From Romboutsia hominis (GTDB lineage: Bacteria > Bacillota > Clostridia > Peptostreptococcales > Peptostreptococcaceae): a stretch of DNA of 64,000 nucleotides. Position 1 is the stretch's first letter. Every line of letters begins with the position of its first letter. The notes below the pieces were generated by a model. The model saw nothing but the letters and a program-made list of their open reading frames with translations, was not told the DNA's origin and searched no databases. Shown piece by piece: positions 1 to 8,699 of the stretch. Location of the stretch: positions 2,891,565 through 2,955,564 of the forward strand of contig NZ_LN650648.1 of assembly GCF_900002575.1 (NCBI RefSeq), given 5' to 3'. The position numbers and the translations under genes are program-made.

Positions 1-302
1 ATTTCCCCAATTTCACCTAAATCTTTAGTTTTTACATTATTCAGCGCTGACTGTGAAAAATCAGAAATTTTCTTTTGAGCACCTACCCCATATTGTAAAA
101 TAGAATTTGAATCATTTATCTCTATTTTATCTACAAATTGATCAACCATCTTTTTTTCTTCTTCTGTAAGTTGTATTTCATCAATTATTTTTTCTTCTAC
201 TTTTTCCTCTTTTACTTTTACATTAAGCACCTCATCTTGGAATGGTTGAAAAGTTAATTCTGGTTTTATATCAATAGACCCTTCTTTGAATTCATCACTC
301 AT
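1..302 (-). CDS. TelA/YaaN-family protein, N-terminal part (runs off the window)
   Basis: The reading frame opens with ATG at 302 behind a good ribosome-binding site (AAGGGAGG, about 8 bases upstream) and stays open to the window edge, giving about 100 residues. The visible part is acidic and soluble, with a stretch rich in Glu, Lys and Val, as in the N-terminus of TelA/KlaA toxic-anion-resistance-like proteins. The stronger argument is context: it lies directly downstream of an XpaC-like gene, and the xpaC-yaaN pair is a conserved two-gene operon in Firmicutes. Its role in tellurite or envelope stress is inferred from the family. The C-terminal TelA domain lies outside the window, so the family assignment is not proven. 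Confidence 0.6.
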   Translation of the reverse strand, partial: MSDEFKEGSIDIKPELTFQPFQDEVLNVKVKEEKVEEKIIDEIQLTEEEKKMVDQFVDKIEINDSNSILQYGVGAQKKISDFSQSALNNVKTKDLGEIGE

Positions 303-329
303 TTTTAATGCCTCCCTTTTATTTAAAAC

Positions 330-1472
330 TTACTTTTTAAAATCGTCTTCTGCTAATCCCTCTTGTTTAAATAATGTTTTAAGAACAGAAATATCTGTAG
401 AAATATCTAAAACAACATCTTCAAATAAATCATCTAATAAATTTTCAAAAGCGCTATTAATAAGATCAATACTCTTTTCAATTTCACTTTTAGCACTTTC
501 TATATTCTCACCTTGAACTAATTGATTGTTTATATCTTTGTACGAACTAATTAATTTTATAGTAATAGGAAGATAATGATTTATAAATTTATTAACTTCT
601 TGTATCTTTTTAGGATTCTTTTCAACTTGAATAAGGATTTGGTTTGAAATGTTTCCTAATTTATCTAACTTTATAGCTATTTCTTCTTTATAAAGATCAT
701 TTCTTATACTTTTTATTTGTTCAATATAATTTCTTCCTATTTTAATTGTAGATTCTATTTCTTCTTTTTCTAAATTTTCTATTTCTTCATTTAATTTTTC
801 ATTATTGCTCTCTTTAACCATTTGTTGCTTTTTTAAATTTAAATAGTCACCATAAACTTCATCACTTAACATAAAGTAAGTTTTTTCTTCATCTATATGT
901 CCTTCTAAAAACATACCTAAGTCAATCATTTTACTTAGATCTTTAACAACAAAACTCTCTTTTTCTTTGGCAAATTTCGCTAAGTCCTTAATTAAGAAAT
1001 AACTATTGTCATCAATAAACCTTACATACTTCTTAAAACGTTTTACTCTTTTTCTTAAATTTATTCCTCTTAATAATAAACCTACACTTACTGCAAGGAA
1101 TAAAAATAGAACTCCAAAAATAATGTTGCTACCTAAAATAATTCCACTGAAGAATGTATTAACTATTAGAAATATCAACACTGAAGAGCCAAAAACTAAA
1201 CTTCCACTCGCTCCGAATAATATATAAAGTATTCCCGATATACTTCCAGCTGGTCTTTTACTAATATATGTTGATATATTATTTTTAGATTTTTTATTTA
1301 AGCCCATATATTTTTCACTATATTCATTAAGCTTTGATTTAAATTGATTTAAGGTATCCTCAGTTTTATCGTTAACATCCTTTTTAAAATTAGCTAAATC
1401 TATTGCTTTAAGTGCATTGCTAACTGTAGACATAATTTGGTCTTCTAAATTAGAAAAATCCTTTTTATCCAT
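330..1472 (-). CDS. XpaC-like membrane protein
   Basis: The 380-residue protein has a charged N-terminal segment (1-75), two hydrophobic segments at about 76-98 and 103-133, and a long Lys/Glu-rich, probably helical C-terminal half. This layout matches the XpaC family (annotated as 5-bromo-4-chloroindolyl phosphate hydrolysis proteins), whose biochemical role is not established. The ATG start follows GGAGG at a normal distance. The TelA/YaaN-like gene starts 27 bases after its stop, so the two are probably one operon. I see no catalytic motif and do not assign an enzymatic activity. Confidence 0.7.
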   Translation of the reverse strand: MDKKDFSNLEDQIMSTVSNALKAIDLANFKKDVNDKTEDTLNQFKSKLNEYSEKYMGLNKKSKNNISTYISKRPAGSISGILYILFGASGSLVFGSSVLIFLIVNTFFSGIILGSNIIFGVLFLFLAVSVGLLLRGINLRKRVKRFKKYVRFIDDNSYFLIKDLAKFAKEKESFVVKDLSKMIDLGMFLEGHIDEEKTYFMLSDEVYGDYLNLKKQQMVKESNNEKLNEEIENLEKEEIESTIKIGRNYIEQIKSIRNDLYKEEIAIKLDKLGNISNQILIQVEKNPKKIQEVNKFINHYLPITIKLISSYKDINNQLVQGENIESAKSEIEKSIDLINSAFENLLDDLFEDVVLDISTDISVLKTLFKQEGLAEDDFKK

Positions 1473-1956
1473 TATCTTGCCTCCAGATTATTTTTCTTAT
1501 AATTAACATAAGTCTAGATATATACTATACCGTTATGTTAATATTTTAAGTTTATTATATCTTATAATTTAGCTAATTGTAACTGCTAACTTAAAAGGAA
1601 TATAATAAATATATTTTATAAATACATTATTACTTATGATACAATACCTTTGCTAATAAATATAGCCTTAAGTAAGTCATATCAACACCTGAGGCTATGT
1701 ATCTTGCTTATTTATGATACGGTTCTCCGTTACACCCCCAAAGGATGTCGCTTTTTATTCTATTATATTAGTATATTTTTTAATTTCTCTATATCTGTAT
1801 ATGGAAAGAAACTCAAGAATAGATGAAATCACAAATATAATATTTTTTATCATAAGTTGTCTAGTAAGAGCAACTTACCTTGTTTTTAATTTAATCATTT
1901 TGGGTATCATAAGATAAGCTACTTTAAAATTTTAAATTGAAAGAGGACATTTTAAT
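1473..1956. other. Gene-poor 484-base stretch with an rlmH-tail remnant
   Basis: This AT-rich gap contains no convincing gene. Its one structured part is at 1662-1732: a copy of the last codons of rlmH on the minus strand (see 1708-1725), followed in that direction by a stem of ATAGCCT/AGGCTAT (1662-1668 with 1692-1698). The stem sits where an rlmH 3' untranslated hairpin would be expected. The rest (1473-1660) shows nothing I can name. Confidence 0.6.
1708..1725 (-). repeat. Copy of the rlmH 3' end (att-like direct repeat, distal copy)
   Basis: Read on the minus strand, GAACCGTATCATAAATAA encodes Glu-Pro-Tyr-His-Lys-stop and is preceded by Asn-Gly, giving the standard RlmH C-terminus NGEPYHK. 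It matches the real rlmH end at 3529-3546 in 16 of 18 bases and in the same orientation. Upstream of the core the two sites share nothing, so this is not a duplicated gene. It looks like the footprint of site-specific recombination at the rlmH 3' end. Confidence 0.6.
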
Positions 1957-3336
1957 ATGATAAGCATAATCGGATTAATTTTATCATTATCTTTGATAAT
2001 ATTCTTAGCCTACAAAGGGTATTCAACTATTATTACAGCTCCCTTAGTTGCCTTACTTACAGTATTTTTAATAGGTGGAGATACTAATACACAGTTAATG
2101 GTTCATTATACTGAAGTATATATGGGTGGGTTTGCAAATTTCGTAAAGAACTACTTCCCTATTTTCTTAACAGGTGCAATCTTTGCTAAATTAATGGAAG
2201 AAGCTCTTTATGCTAAATCCATAGCAAATTTCATTACTAAAAATTTAGGTAAAAATAAAACTATATTAGCAGTAGTACTTGCTGGTGCACTTCTTACATA
2301 TGGAGGGGTTTCTTTATTTACAGTTGCCTTCGTATTATATCCTATTGCCAATGTTTTATTTAAGGAATCTGATATTCCAAAGAGATTAATTCCAGGAACT
2401 ATTGCTCTAGGGTCATTTACCTTTACAATGACAGCTCTTCCAGGTACTCCTGAAATACAAAATGTTATTCCTATGAGGTACTTTGGTACAGATACTTTTG
2501 CTGCACCCCTTATAGGAATTATAGCTAGTGTATTAATGCTATTACTTGGTATGGCTTGGCTTACATATCGCGTTAGAAAAGCACATGAGAATCTAGAAGG
2601 ATATGGAAATCATTATATTGAGGATAGCTCTAATGAAGATAAGAATATTCCAAGTATATTTTTAGCAGTAACACCTATATTAATTATATTTTTAAGTAAT
2701 TTATTCTTTTCAAAAATATTTTACCAATTAATCGATGGCTCTTATTTGAGTAAATATAACTTATCACTAGATAATGTGTCTGGCACATGGAGTGTAATTA
2801 TCTCTATAGTTATATCCACATTATTTATAATAATAACTAACTTTAGGAAAATTTCTAACTTAAATAAAGTTCTTAATGAAGGTATATCAAATTCCTTTTT
2901 ACCACTGCTTAGTTCTAGTGCTATTGTTGGGTATGGAAGTGTTATAAAATCATTGCCTGTATTTATTGCTTTGCAATCAATGATATTAAATGTATCCTCT
3001 AATCCAATAATTTCAGAAGCTTTATCAGTGAACATAATTTGTGGTATTACAGCATCTGCCTCTGGAGGACTTACTATAACACTAGATGCTCTATCATCTA
3101 CCTTTATAGCAATGAGTCAATCCCTTAATATTTCTCCTGAAATAATGCATAGAATAGCTGCTTTAGCTTCTGGTGGACTTGATACCTTACCTCATAATGG
3201 AGCAGTAATAACAACACTTGCTATTTGTAGCCTTACTCATAAGGATTCCTATAAAGATATTTTTATTACCTCTGTTGTTATACCTATATTAGTAACCGCA
3301 TTGGTCGTTATTACTACATCTATATTATATACTTAA
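1957..3336 (+). CDS. GntP-family permease
   Basis: This 459-residue protein is almost wholly hydrophobic, with about a dozen membrane segments, and has the size and Gly-rich loops of the GntP gluconate/organic-acid permease family. Examples are the segment around GALLTYGGVSLFTVAF (about residues 110-125) and the C-terminal AALASGGLDTLPHNGAVITT. Family members import gluconate or related carboxylates with protons. The substrate cannot be read from sequence, and no sugar-acid kinase or regulator lies nearby. The start has an AGAGG site. The gene reads against its neighbours and head-on to replication. It is enclosed by two copies of the rlmH 3' end, so it may be cargo of an integrated or decayed element. 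Confidence 0.85.
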   Translation: MISIIGLILSLSLIIFLAYKGYSTIITAPLVALLTVFLIGGDTNTQLMVHYTEVYMGGFANFVKNYFPIFLTGAIFAKLMEEALYAKSIANFITKNLGKNKTILAVVLAGALLTYGGVSLFTVAFVLYPIANVLFKESDIPKRLIPGTIALGSFTFTMTALPGTPEIQNVIPMRYFGTDTFAAPLIGIIASVLMLLLGMAWLTYRVRKAHENLEGYGNHYIEDSSNEDKNIPSIFLAVTPILIIFLSNLFFSKIFYQLIDGSYLSKYNLSLDNVSGTWSVIISIVISTLFIIITNFRKISNLNKVLNEGISNSFLPLLSSSAIVGYGSVIKSLPVFIALQSMILNVSSNPIISEALSVNIICGITASASGGLTITLDALSSTFIAMSQSLNISPEIMHRIAALASGGLDTLPHNGAVITTLAICSLTHKDSYKDIFITSVVIPILVTALVVITTSILYT

Positions 3337-3351
3337 TAGTAATGGTATAAA

Positions 3352-3402
3352 AATAACCACACTTTAGAATTTTCAATATATTAAATCCTTAGGTGTGGTT
3401 AT
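3352..3402 (+). terminator. Hairpin after the GntP permease
   Basis: ATAACCACAC pairs with GTGTGGTTAT across a loop of about 30 bases. There is no strong T-tract, so it is a weak or structural terminator. Confidence 0.5.
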
Positions 3403-3508
3403 ATATTTAGCATGATCTATGGAAAAATTATCCATTGTGTAAATTCACGCATTCCTTCACGTCTTTTTTCTTATGGATACTAATATTATCACTAGAATCT
3501 TTTCAGTA

Positions 3509-3540
3509 TATCACAAGAGAGTTATACTTTACTTGTGATA
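3509..3540. repeat. Inverted repeat over the rlmH stop codon
   Basis: TATCACAAG (3509-3517) and CTTGTGATA (3532-3540) form a perfect 9-base inverted repeat around 14 bases. The right arm lies inside the last codons of rlmH, within the att-like core. It may be a hairpin in the rlmH transcript or part of a recombinase recognition site. No T-tract follows. Confidence 0.5.
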
Positions 3541-4008
3541 CGGTTCATTATTATTTATTCTAAACGCTCTATAAACTTGCTCTAAAAGTATAAGTTTCAT
3601 TAACTGATGAGGGAAAGTCATCTTAGAAAAAGATAATTTATAATCAGCTCTCTTCAATACTTCTTCACAAAGCCCTAAAGAACCTCCTATAACAAAAGTT
3701 ATATGACTATTACCTCTAACAGCTAACTTGCTCATAGTATCTGCTAATTCTTCAGAAGATAAATTCTTTCCATCAATAGCAAGTGCTATAACATAACTAT
3801 TACTCTTTATTTTTCCTAGAATTTTTTTACCTTCCTTTTCTTTGACTATTAACATGTCCTTTGGACTTAAGTTTTCTGGACATTTTTCATCATCTAATTC
3901 TATTAAATCTAGTTTACAATACTTAGATAATCTTTTTGAAAATTCTTCTATTCCTAATTTTAAATACTTTTCTTTTAATTTACCTACGCTAATAACCGTT
4001 ATATTCAT
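3529..4008 (-). CDS. rlmH: 23S rRNA (pseudouridine1915-N3)-methyltransferase RlmH
   Basis: RlmH methylates pseudouridine 1915 in helix 69 of 23S rRNA, using S-adenosylmethionine, on assembled 70S ribosomes. The 159-residue length is typical. The SPOUT knot is visible: FVIGGSLGL (about residues 104-112) is the SAM-binding loop and the C-terminus ends in NEPYHK. The ATG follows AGGAG. The 3' end of this gene is the known attachment site of staphylococcal SCC elements. Here a second copy of the 3' end lies at 1708-1725, and the C-terminus reads NNNEPYHK instead of the commoner NGEPYHK, as if the last codons had been exchanged. Confidence 0.95.
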   Translation of the reverse strand: MNITVISVGKLKEKYLKLGIEEFSKRLSKYCKLDLIELDDEKCPENLSPKDMLIVKEKEGKKILGKIKSNSYVIALAIDGKNLSSEELADTMSKLAVRGNSHITFVIGGSLGLCEEVLKRADYKLSFSKMTFPHQLMKLILLEQVYRAFRINNNEPYHK

Positions 4009-4054
4009 AAGAATTCTCCTTTATTCTCTTTATTTATGTCTTAGTAAGTAATAT

Positions 4055-4849
4055 TTATTTAACTTTGTATATATCTGAAACTTCTTCTCTTAATAAAACA
4101 TCTAACTTAACATCTTGTCCAACTATTATATCATTTTGAGTAAGTATACTCTTAGATGTCTCATATGCTAGTTCTGGGAAGTTATTTTCTTTACTTAAAT
4201 GAGCTAATAATATTCTTTCCGTACCGTTATTTATAAGCTCAACACAGAATTTAGCTGCATCTTCATTTGATAAATGCCCTTCCTCTGACATCACCCTCTT
4301 TTTTAATGAGTATGGGTAAGACCCCATCATAAGCATATTAGGGTCATAATTTGATTCTAATATTACTAATTTTGATTTATACAAATGTCTTCTTATATTA
4401 TCATCTATATATCCTATATCTGTAGCTATCGACATCTTATCGTTCCCTGTGTAGAAGTTGTATCCTACTGCGTCCGACGCATCGTGTGGTATTGAAAATG
4501 GTCTTATTACCACATCTCCTAAAGAGTAAGTTTTATCATTTTCAAATACCTTCATATTGTTACTTTCTATATTTCCTAATTTGTCTTTCATAGCACACCA
4601 TGTTTTTACATTTGCAAATATAGGTATATTATATTTTCTAGACATTATCCCTGCACCTTTTATATGGTCTGAATGTTCATGAGTTATGAATATTCCTTTT
4701 ATTTTTTCCATGTTTATTCCTATATCATCAAGTCCTGTTGTTATTCTCTTTCCACTAAGACCTGCATCTACTAATATTCCTGTATCTTTATATTCTATAT
4801 AATGGCAATTTCCGCTACTTCCACTTCCTATTGAACAGTATTTTAGCAT
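4055..4849 (-). CDS. WalJ/YycJ-like metallo-beta-lactamase-fold hydrolase
   Basis: The 264-residue protein has the metal-binding motif HEHSDH (about residues 57-62) and a glycine-rich N-terminus (GSGSSGNCHYIEY). These are the marks of the YycJ/WalJ branch of the metallo-beta-lactamase fold. Family members are thought to be nucleases, and in Bacillus the gene sits in the walRK region. Here no walRK genes are adjacent. The ATG follows GAGGTG. It lies 46 bases before rlmH on the same strand, so the two are probably co-transcribed. The exact substrate is unknown. Confidence 0.85.
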   Translation of the reverse strand: MLKYCSIGSGSSGNCHYIEYKDTGILVDAGLSGKRITTGLDDIGINMEKIKGIFITHEHSDHIKGAGIMSRKYNIPIFANVKTWCAMKDKLGNIESNNMKVFENDKTYSLGDVVIRPFSIPHDASDAVGYNFYTGNDKMSIATDIGYIDDNIRRHLYKSKLVILESNYDPNMLMMGSYPYSLKKRVMSEEGHLSNEDAAKFCVELINNGTERILLAHLSKENNFPELAYETSKSILTQNDIIVGQDVKLDVLLREEVSDIYKVK

Positions 4850-4892
4850 TTATTCACCTCGTCTTCTCATTGTCATAGATTATATTATACCA

Positions 4893-4931
4893 AAAAACTC
4901 AAGCATTAAATAATTATTTAATGCTTGAGTT
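4893..4931 (-). terminator. Terminator of the M1 peptidase gene
   Basis: A perfect inverted repeat (stem CTCAAGCATTAAATAA, 4898-4929) is followed on the minus strand by TTTTTTGG. Confidence 0.9.
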
Positions 4932-4936
4932 AAAAT

Positions 4937-6409
4937 TTACTTGTATTCTTTTATAATTTTATCTATATCTACACCTTTATCATTCCATAACTTTACAAAC
5001 TCTGCACTACTTACATTTTTGTGCATATATGTAGAGTAATATTCCTTTAAAGTATCAAAAAATACCTTATCTCCCACTTCTTTTCTTACTTCATGGAAAG
5101 CTAAAGCCCCTTTAGTATACACATTTAAACTATATTCAATTGAGTTTGAATACCCTGTTACTGGTTTAAATATATCTTCACTACGATAGCTTTTGGCCTG
5201 TAACTCCATATTATCTATTAATTTTTTAGCTAGTTTATCTCCATATTTTTTTTCAAAGTATAATATTGTGGAATACTCTGTTAGTGCTTCATCTAGCCAA
5301 GGTTCACTTATTTCATTATTTCCAACCACTGAATACCACCATTGGTGCGCTGTCTCGTGTGCAATTACATATTCTAATAAAAACTTATCTCTCTTATTAT
5401 ACAAGCTTTGATCTATCATTATTAAAGTTGGGTATTCCATCCCTCCTATAAAAAAGTCGCTTGCTATTACAGAGTATGTATCATATGGATATTTCCCAAA
5501 TAATTCACTAAATATCTCCATAGAGCTCTTTGCGATATATGTAGCATCCTTAGATAATTCTTCATTTAAATTATATGTATTAATATTCACTTCATTATAT
5601 TTATCACTATCAACGTGAAACTTATCACTTAAAATAAAAGCGAAATCTCTAACTTGTCTTGCTTCTACTTCATAAAGAGTCTTATCACTATCAGATGTCT
5701 CCTTTACTACCTTCCCTGTGCATCCCATTTTATACTTTTTAGGCAAAAGTATCTTTAAATAGAAGTCGCTTGTATCACTATAAAATGGATCACCTACTGT
5801 TTCATAACTATTTAAATTCCATCCGTTGGCATCATTGACACTAGCTATTGGAAACCAATTGGCTACATTTACTGTGTTTTCTCCATACCCAAATCTACCT
5901 TGTGAATTAGGTATTTTAACATTGTATTTCATATCTATAGATACTTTATTTCCTGGCTTAATTGAATTTTTTAATTCAACCTCTAGTATATCATTCTTAT
6001 CACCACTTACCTTATAGGCCATTTTTTTTCCATTATTTAGTATGTTTTTTAAATCTATATATCCTTCATTAAATCCATTTGGATATGCTTGTTTCATTTC
6101 AGATTTTTCAAAAGGTGCAAATTCACTCTTTGAAAAGGCATTTGGATATATATGAAAATATAATTTGTCTAAAGTGCTTTTTGTATTATTTACATACTCT
6201 ATATTTTGGTTACACATTAAACGTTTACTTTCATCATCGAAGACTACATCTATTGTATATCTATTAATCTCTTTTTCATTTGCTAGGTTAGCTGAAGGTA
6301 TTCCTTTTTTATCATTGTAAAAATATACTCCTCCACTGGCTACTAAAACTAATGCTATTATTCCTACTGATAATAGCTTTCTTACTCTTTTAGTAAAGTT
6401 TATTATCAA
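4937..6409 (-). CDS. Membrane-anchored M1-family zinc metallopeptidase
   Basis: The 490-residue protein begins with a signal anchor (hydrophobic residues about 13-31) and carries the gluzincin motif HETAHQWW, with a downstream Glu in WLDEALTEYS as third zinc ligand. A GGMEY sequence before it matches the M1 exopeptidase GxMEN substrate motif. M1 enzymes are aminopeptidases that act on peptide N-termini. This one should face the outside of the cell. The start is TTG at 6409, chosen because GGGGGGAGAAG lies just upstream. It is a single-gene unit with its own terminator. Confidence 0.85.
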   Translation of the reverse strand: MIINFTKRVRKLLSVGIIALVLVASGGVYFYNDKKGIPSANLANEKEINRYTIDVVFDDESKRLMCNQNIEYVNNTKSTLDKLYFHIYPNAFSKSEFAPFEKSEMKQAYPNGFNEGYIDLKNILNNGKKMAYKVSGDKNDILEVELKNSIKPGNKVSIDMKYNVKIPNSQGRFGYGENTVNVANWFPIASVNDANGWNLNSYETVGDPFYSDTSDFYLKILLPKKYKMGCTGKVVKETSDSDKTLYEVEARQVRDFAFILSDKFHVDSDKYNEVNINTYNLNEELSKDATYIAKSSMEIFSELFGKYPYDTYSVIASDFFIGGMEYPTLIMIDQSLYNKRDKFLLEYVIAHETAHQWWYSVVGNNEISEPWLDEALTEYSTILYFEKKYGDKLAKKLIDNMELQAKSYRSEDIFKPVTGYSNSIEYSLNVYTKGALAFHEVRKEVGDKVFFDTLKEYYSTYMHKNVSSAEFVKLWNDKGVDIDKIIKEYK

Positions 6410-6559
6410 ATCTTCTCCCCCCTGTTTTACATGAATAATTTAAAAGTTTTTTTGCAAGATAAATTTATATAGCTTTTTATGATATAATTCTTCTTGATAA
6501 TTATGTAGGCTACATTTAATATCACATTTTTATGATATAATTTAAAGCGAGGTGATAAA

Positions 6560-7612
6560 ATGTTTTTTAAAGAACCTAATGAGGTTGACTTAGGTGATAC
6601 ATCCATTCCAAATATCTTTATAGATATATTTATGCCTATGGCGGACGGGTTATACGTTAAAGTTTATCTCCTTGGATATAAAAATGCTTGTGACCCAAGT
6701 TCTAATCCTAAGTTTAACAATAATTCTATTGCAAAAGACTTAAATATCCCTCTTTCAGATGTGTTATCAGCATGGAAGTTTTGGGAAAGCAAAAATATAA
6801 TTAAAATGCACAAAAACGAAGGCCTTGATGAATTTGATTATTCTGTTGAGTTTTTAGATTTAAAGAAACAGTATATAGAAAATACCACTGTTAATACTAA
6901 ATCTATTAAATCAAATACAGACTCTATCGTTTCTGTTGCTGAAAACCCAAGCATTAGAAAGATGTTTAACTCTATAAATCAAATTGTAGGCAGACATCTT
7001 GACCCAGGTGAAAAAATTAGTATTTTAGATATAATGAATAAATACAATATGAATCCAGATATGATTGTTTATGCTTATGAGAATGTAAAAGAAAGAACTG
7101 GTTCTTCCAAGCCTGTTAAATATATTGAGAGTATAATTAGAAACTGGTATGATAGCAACTTATATACTCCTGATGATGTTAAGGTTAGTTTTAATGCTAG
7201 AAGTGAAAGATATACGATATACAAAACTATATTTAATGAATTAGGATTCTTTAGACAGCCTTCTAGGTCTGAAAAAGAAACTATGGATATATGGTTAGAT
7301 CAATTTAATATGGATATTGAATTAATTCTTGAAGCTTGTTCTAAGTCCAAAAATATTTCTAATCCTTCTATAACATACATTGATGGTGTTATTAAAAGTT
7401 GGAATAATAAAAGCATAAAAAATCTTCAAGATTTAAAGATACAAGAAGAATCAAGAAAATTAAAAGAAAATGTTGGTAAATTTTCCTCTAATAAGACTTC
7501 CGAAAATTATAAAAAGACTAAGTTCCATAACTTTAATGAGACATTCACTCAGTATAGTCCAGAGGAATTAGATAGAATTATCGAAAAAAGTCAGAAGGAA
7601 AAATTTAGGTAG
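6560..7612 (+). CDS. DnaD-domain replication initiation protein
   Basis: This 350-residue protein has an N-terminal winged-helix-like region (1-110) and two DnaD_b-type helical repeats (about 130-210 and 215-290). Each repeat ends in the Tyr-Ile-x-x-Ile-Ile/Val-x-x-Trp pattern (YIESIIRNW and YIDGVIKSW). DnaD proteins bind DnaA and origin DNA and help bring the helicase loader to the origin. It is followed after 8 bases by the loader-like ATPase gene, a pairing that supports this role. The ATG follows GCGAGGTG. The pair is transcribed toward oriC, head-on to the fork. Confidence 0.9.
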   Translation: MFFKEPNEVDLGDTSIPNIFIDIFMPMADGLYVKVYLLGYKNACDPSSNPKFNNNSIAKDLNIPLSDVLSAWKFWESKNIIKMHKNEGLDEFDYSVEFLDLKKQYIENTTVNTKSIKSNTDSIVSVAENPSIRKMFNSINQIVGRHLDPGEKISILDIMNKYNMNPDMIVYAYENVKERTGSSKPVKYIESIIRNWYDSNLYTPDDVKVSFNARSERYTIYKTIFNELGFFRQPSRSEKETMDIWLDQFNMDIELILEACSKSKNISNPSITYIDGVIKSWNNKSIKNLQDLKIQEESRKLKENVGKFSSNKTSENYKKTKFHNFNETFTQYSPEELDRIIEKSQKEKFR

Positions 7613-7620
7613 GTGATTAG

Positions 7621-8613
7621 ATGAACGAAAGTAAAATAAGAGAGATCCTGCTAAAGTACGAGCAAAAAAGAGATGCAGATGAACTTGACTTAGAAAACAG
7701 AAAAAAAGAACTTTATACTCGAATACCAGAAATTCAGCATATAGAAGATGAGATTAGTAAAATTGGACTTAAACTAGCTAAGGCTGTTTTACTTGATCCT
7801 AATTCAAGAGAAAAAATAGTAAAGGAATCTAAAGAACAAATGGATACTCTAAAAGCTAGAAAATCTCTTCTTCTAAAAACTCATGGTATACCTGAAAATT
7901 ATTTAGAGATGAAGTATGATTGTAATTACTGTAAAGATACTGGTTTTACACCAAATGGTGAAAAATGTAGTTGTTTTAAGCAGGAAATAATCAATGAAGC
8001 TTACAAAATGTCTAATTTAGATAGAGTTTTAAGTAAAGAGAATTTTGCCAATTTCAATTTTGATATATTTTCACCTGTAAGACCTGAAGGTGCTGGTATA
8101 TCACCTAGAGAAAACATGCTTGATATATTCTCTATTTGTGAAAAATTCGTATTAGATTTCGATAAAGATAATGGTGAAAATTTACTTTTCTATGGTTCTA
8201 CTGGATTGGGAAAAACTTATATGTCTAACTGTATTGCCAAAGATTTATTAGATAGAGGATATGTAGTTATATATCAAACATCTTTTAAAATCCTAGAAAT
8301 TATTGAAGACTATAAGTTTAGAAGAGATCCTAATAATAAAATGGCTAATGAAAATTATAAAAATCTATTCGATTGTGATTTATTGATAATAGATGATCTT
8401 GGAACTGAACTAAATAATTCATTTACAAGTGGTGAAATTTTTAATATAGTTAATACTCGATTAGTATCTGGTAAAAAGATAATAATCTCTACAAACTTAT
8501 CACCTAATCAAATAGGAAAAACTTATACTCAAAGAACTTTATCTAGAATATTAGATAAGTTTAGGCTTATAAAGTTTGTTGGTAATGATTTAAGATGGGA
8601 AAGATATAAATAG
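7621..8613 (+). CDS. Helicase-loader-like AAA+ ATPase (DnaI/DnaC type)
   Basis: The 330-residue protein has an N-terminal coiled/helical region, a cysteine cluster CNYCKDTG...CSCF (about 101-119) that probably binds zinc, and an AAA+ core. The core has Walker A GSTGLGKTY (about 191-199) and Walker B LLIIDDLGTE (about 257-266). This is the layout of Bacillus DnaI and of the clostridial loader found near dnaB in C. difficile. It should load the hexameric helicase encoded at 13428-14756. The ATG follows AGGTGATTAG and nearly abuts the DnaD gene. Confidence 0.9.
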   Translation: MNESKIREILLKYEQKRDADELDLENRKKELYTRIPEIQHIEDEISKIGLKLAKAVLLDPNSREKIVKESKEQMDTLKARKSLLLKTHGIPENYLEMKYDCNYCKDTGFTPNGEKCSCFKQEIINEAYKMSNLDRVLSKENFANFNFDIFSPVRPEGAGISPRENMLDIFSICEKFVLDFDKDNGENLLFYGSTGLGKTYMSNCIAKDLLDRGYVVIYQTSFKILEIIEDYKFRRDPNNKMANENYKNLFDCDLLIIDDLGTELNNSFTSGEIFNIVNTRLVSGKKIIISTNLSPNQIGKTYTQRTLSRILDKFRLIKFVGNDLRWERYK

Positions 8614-8641
8614 GAGAAAAATATTATAATATTTTTCTCCT
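8612..8641 (+). terminator. Terminator of the DnaD/loader operon
   Basis: The perfect palindrome of AGGAGAAAAATATT and its complement directly follows the loader stop codon. ATTTTAG follows. Confidence 0.8.
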
Positions 8642-8699
8642 ATTTTAGTATTATTTATAGTTAATTCTGATCATTTTATTATAGAATTTTTTATAATTA

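Noticed and set aside
1714-1917. 67-codon plus-strand frame with two hydrophobic stretches
   Set aside because: The start codon lies inside the rlmH-tail repeat, there is no ribosome-binding site, and the N-terminal residues are antisense to that repeat. A shorter membrane peptide cannot be excluded.
2742-3035. Antisense frame within the GntP permease gene, and other shadow frames in gyrB, gyrA, purA, recF and mnmG
   Set aside because: No ribosome-binding sites, unusual composition, and fully covered by well-supported genes on the other strand.
6460-6545. Two TTTTATGATATAAT repeats upstream of the DnaD gene as tandem promoters
   Set aside because: Good -10 boxes but no acceptable -35 at 16-18 bases for either; left unassigned.
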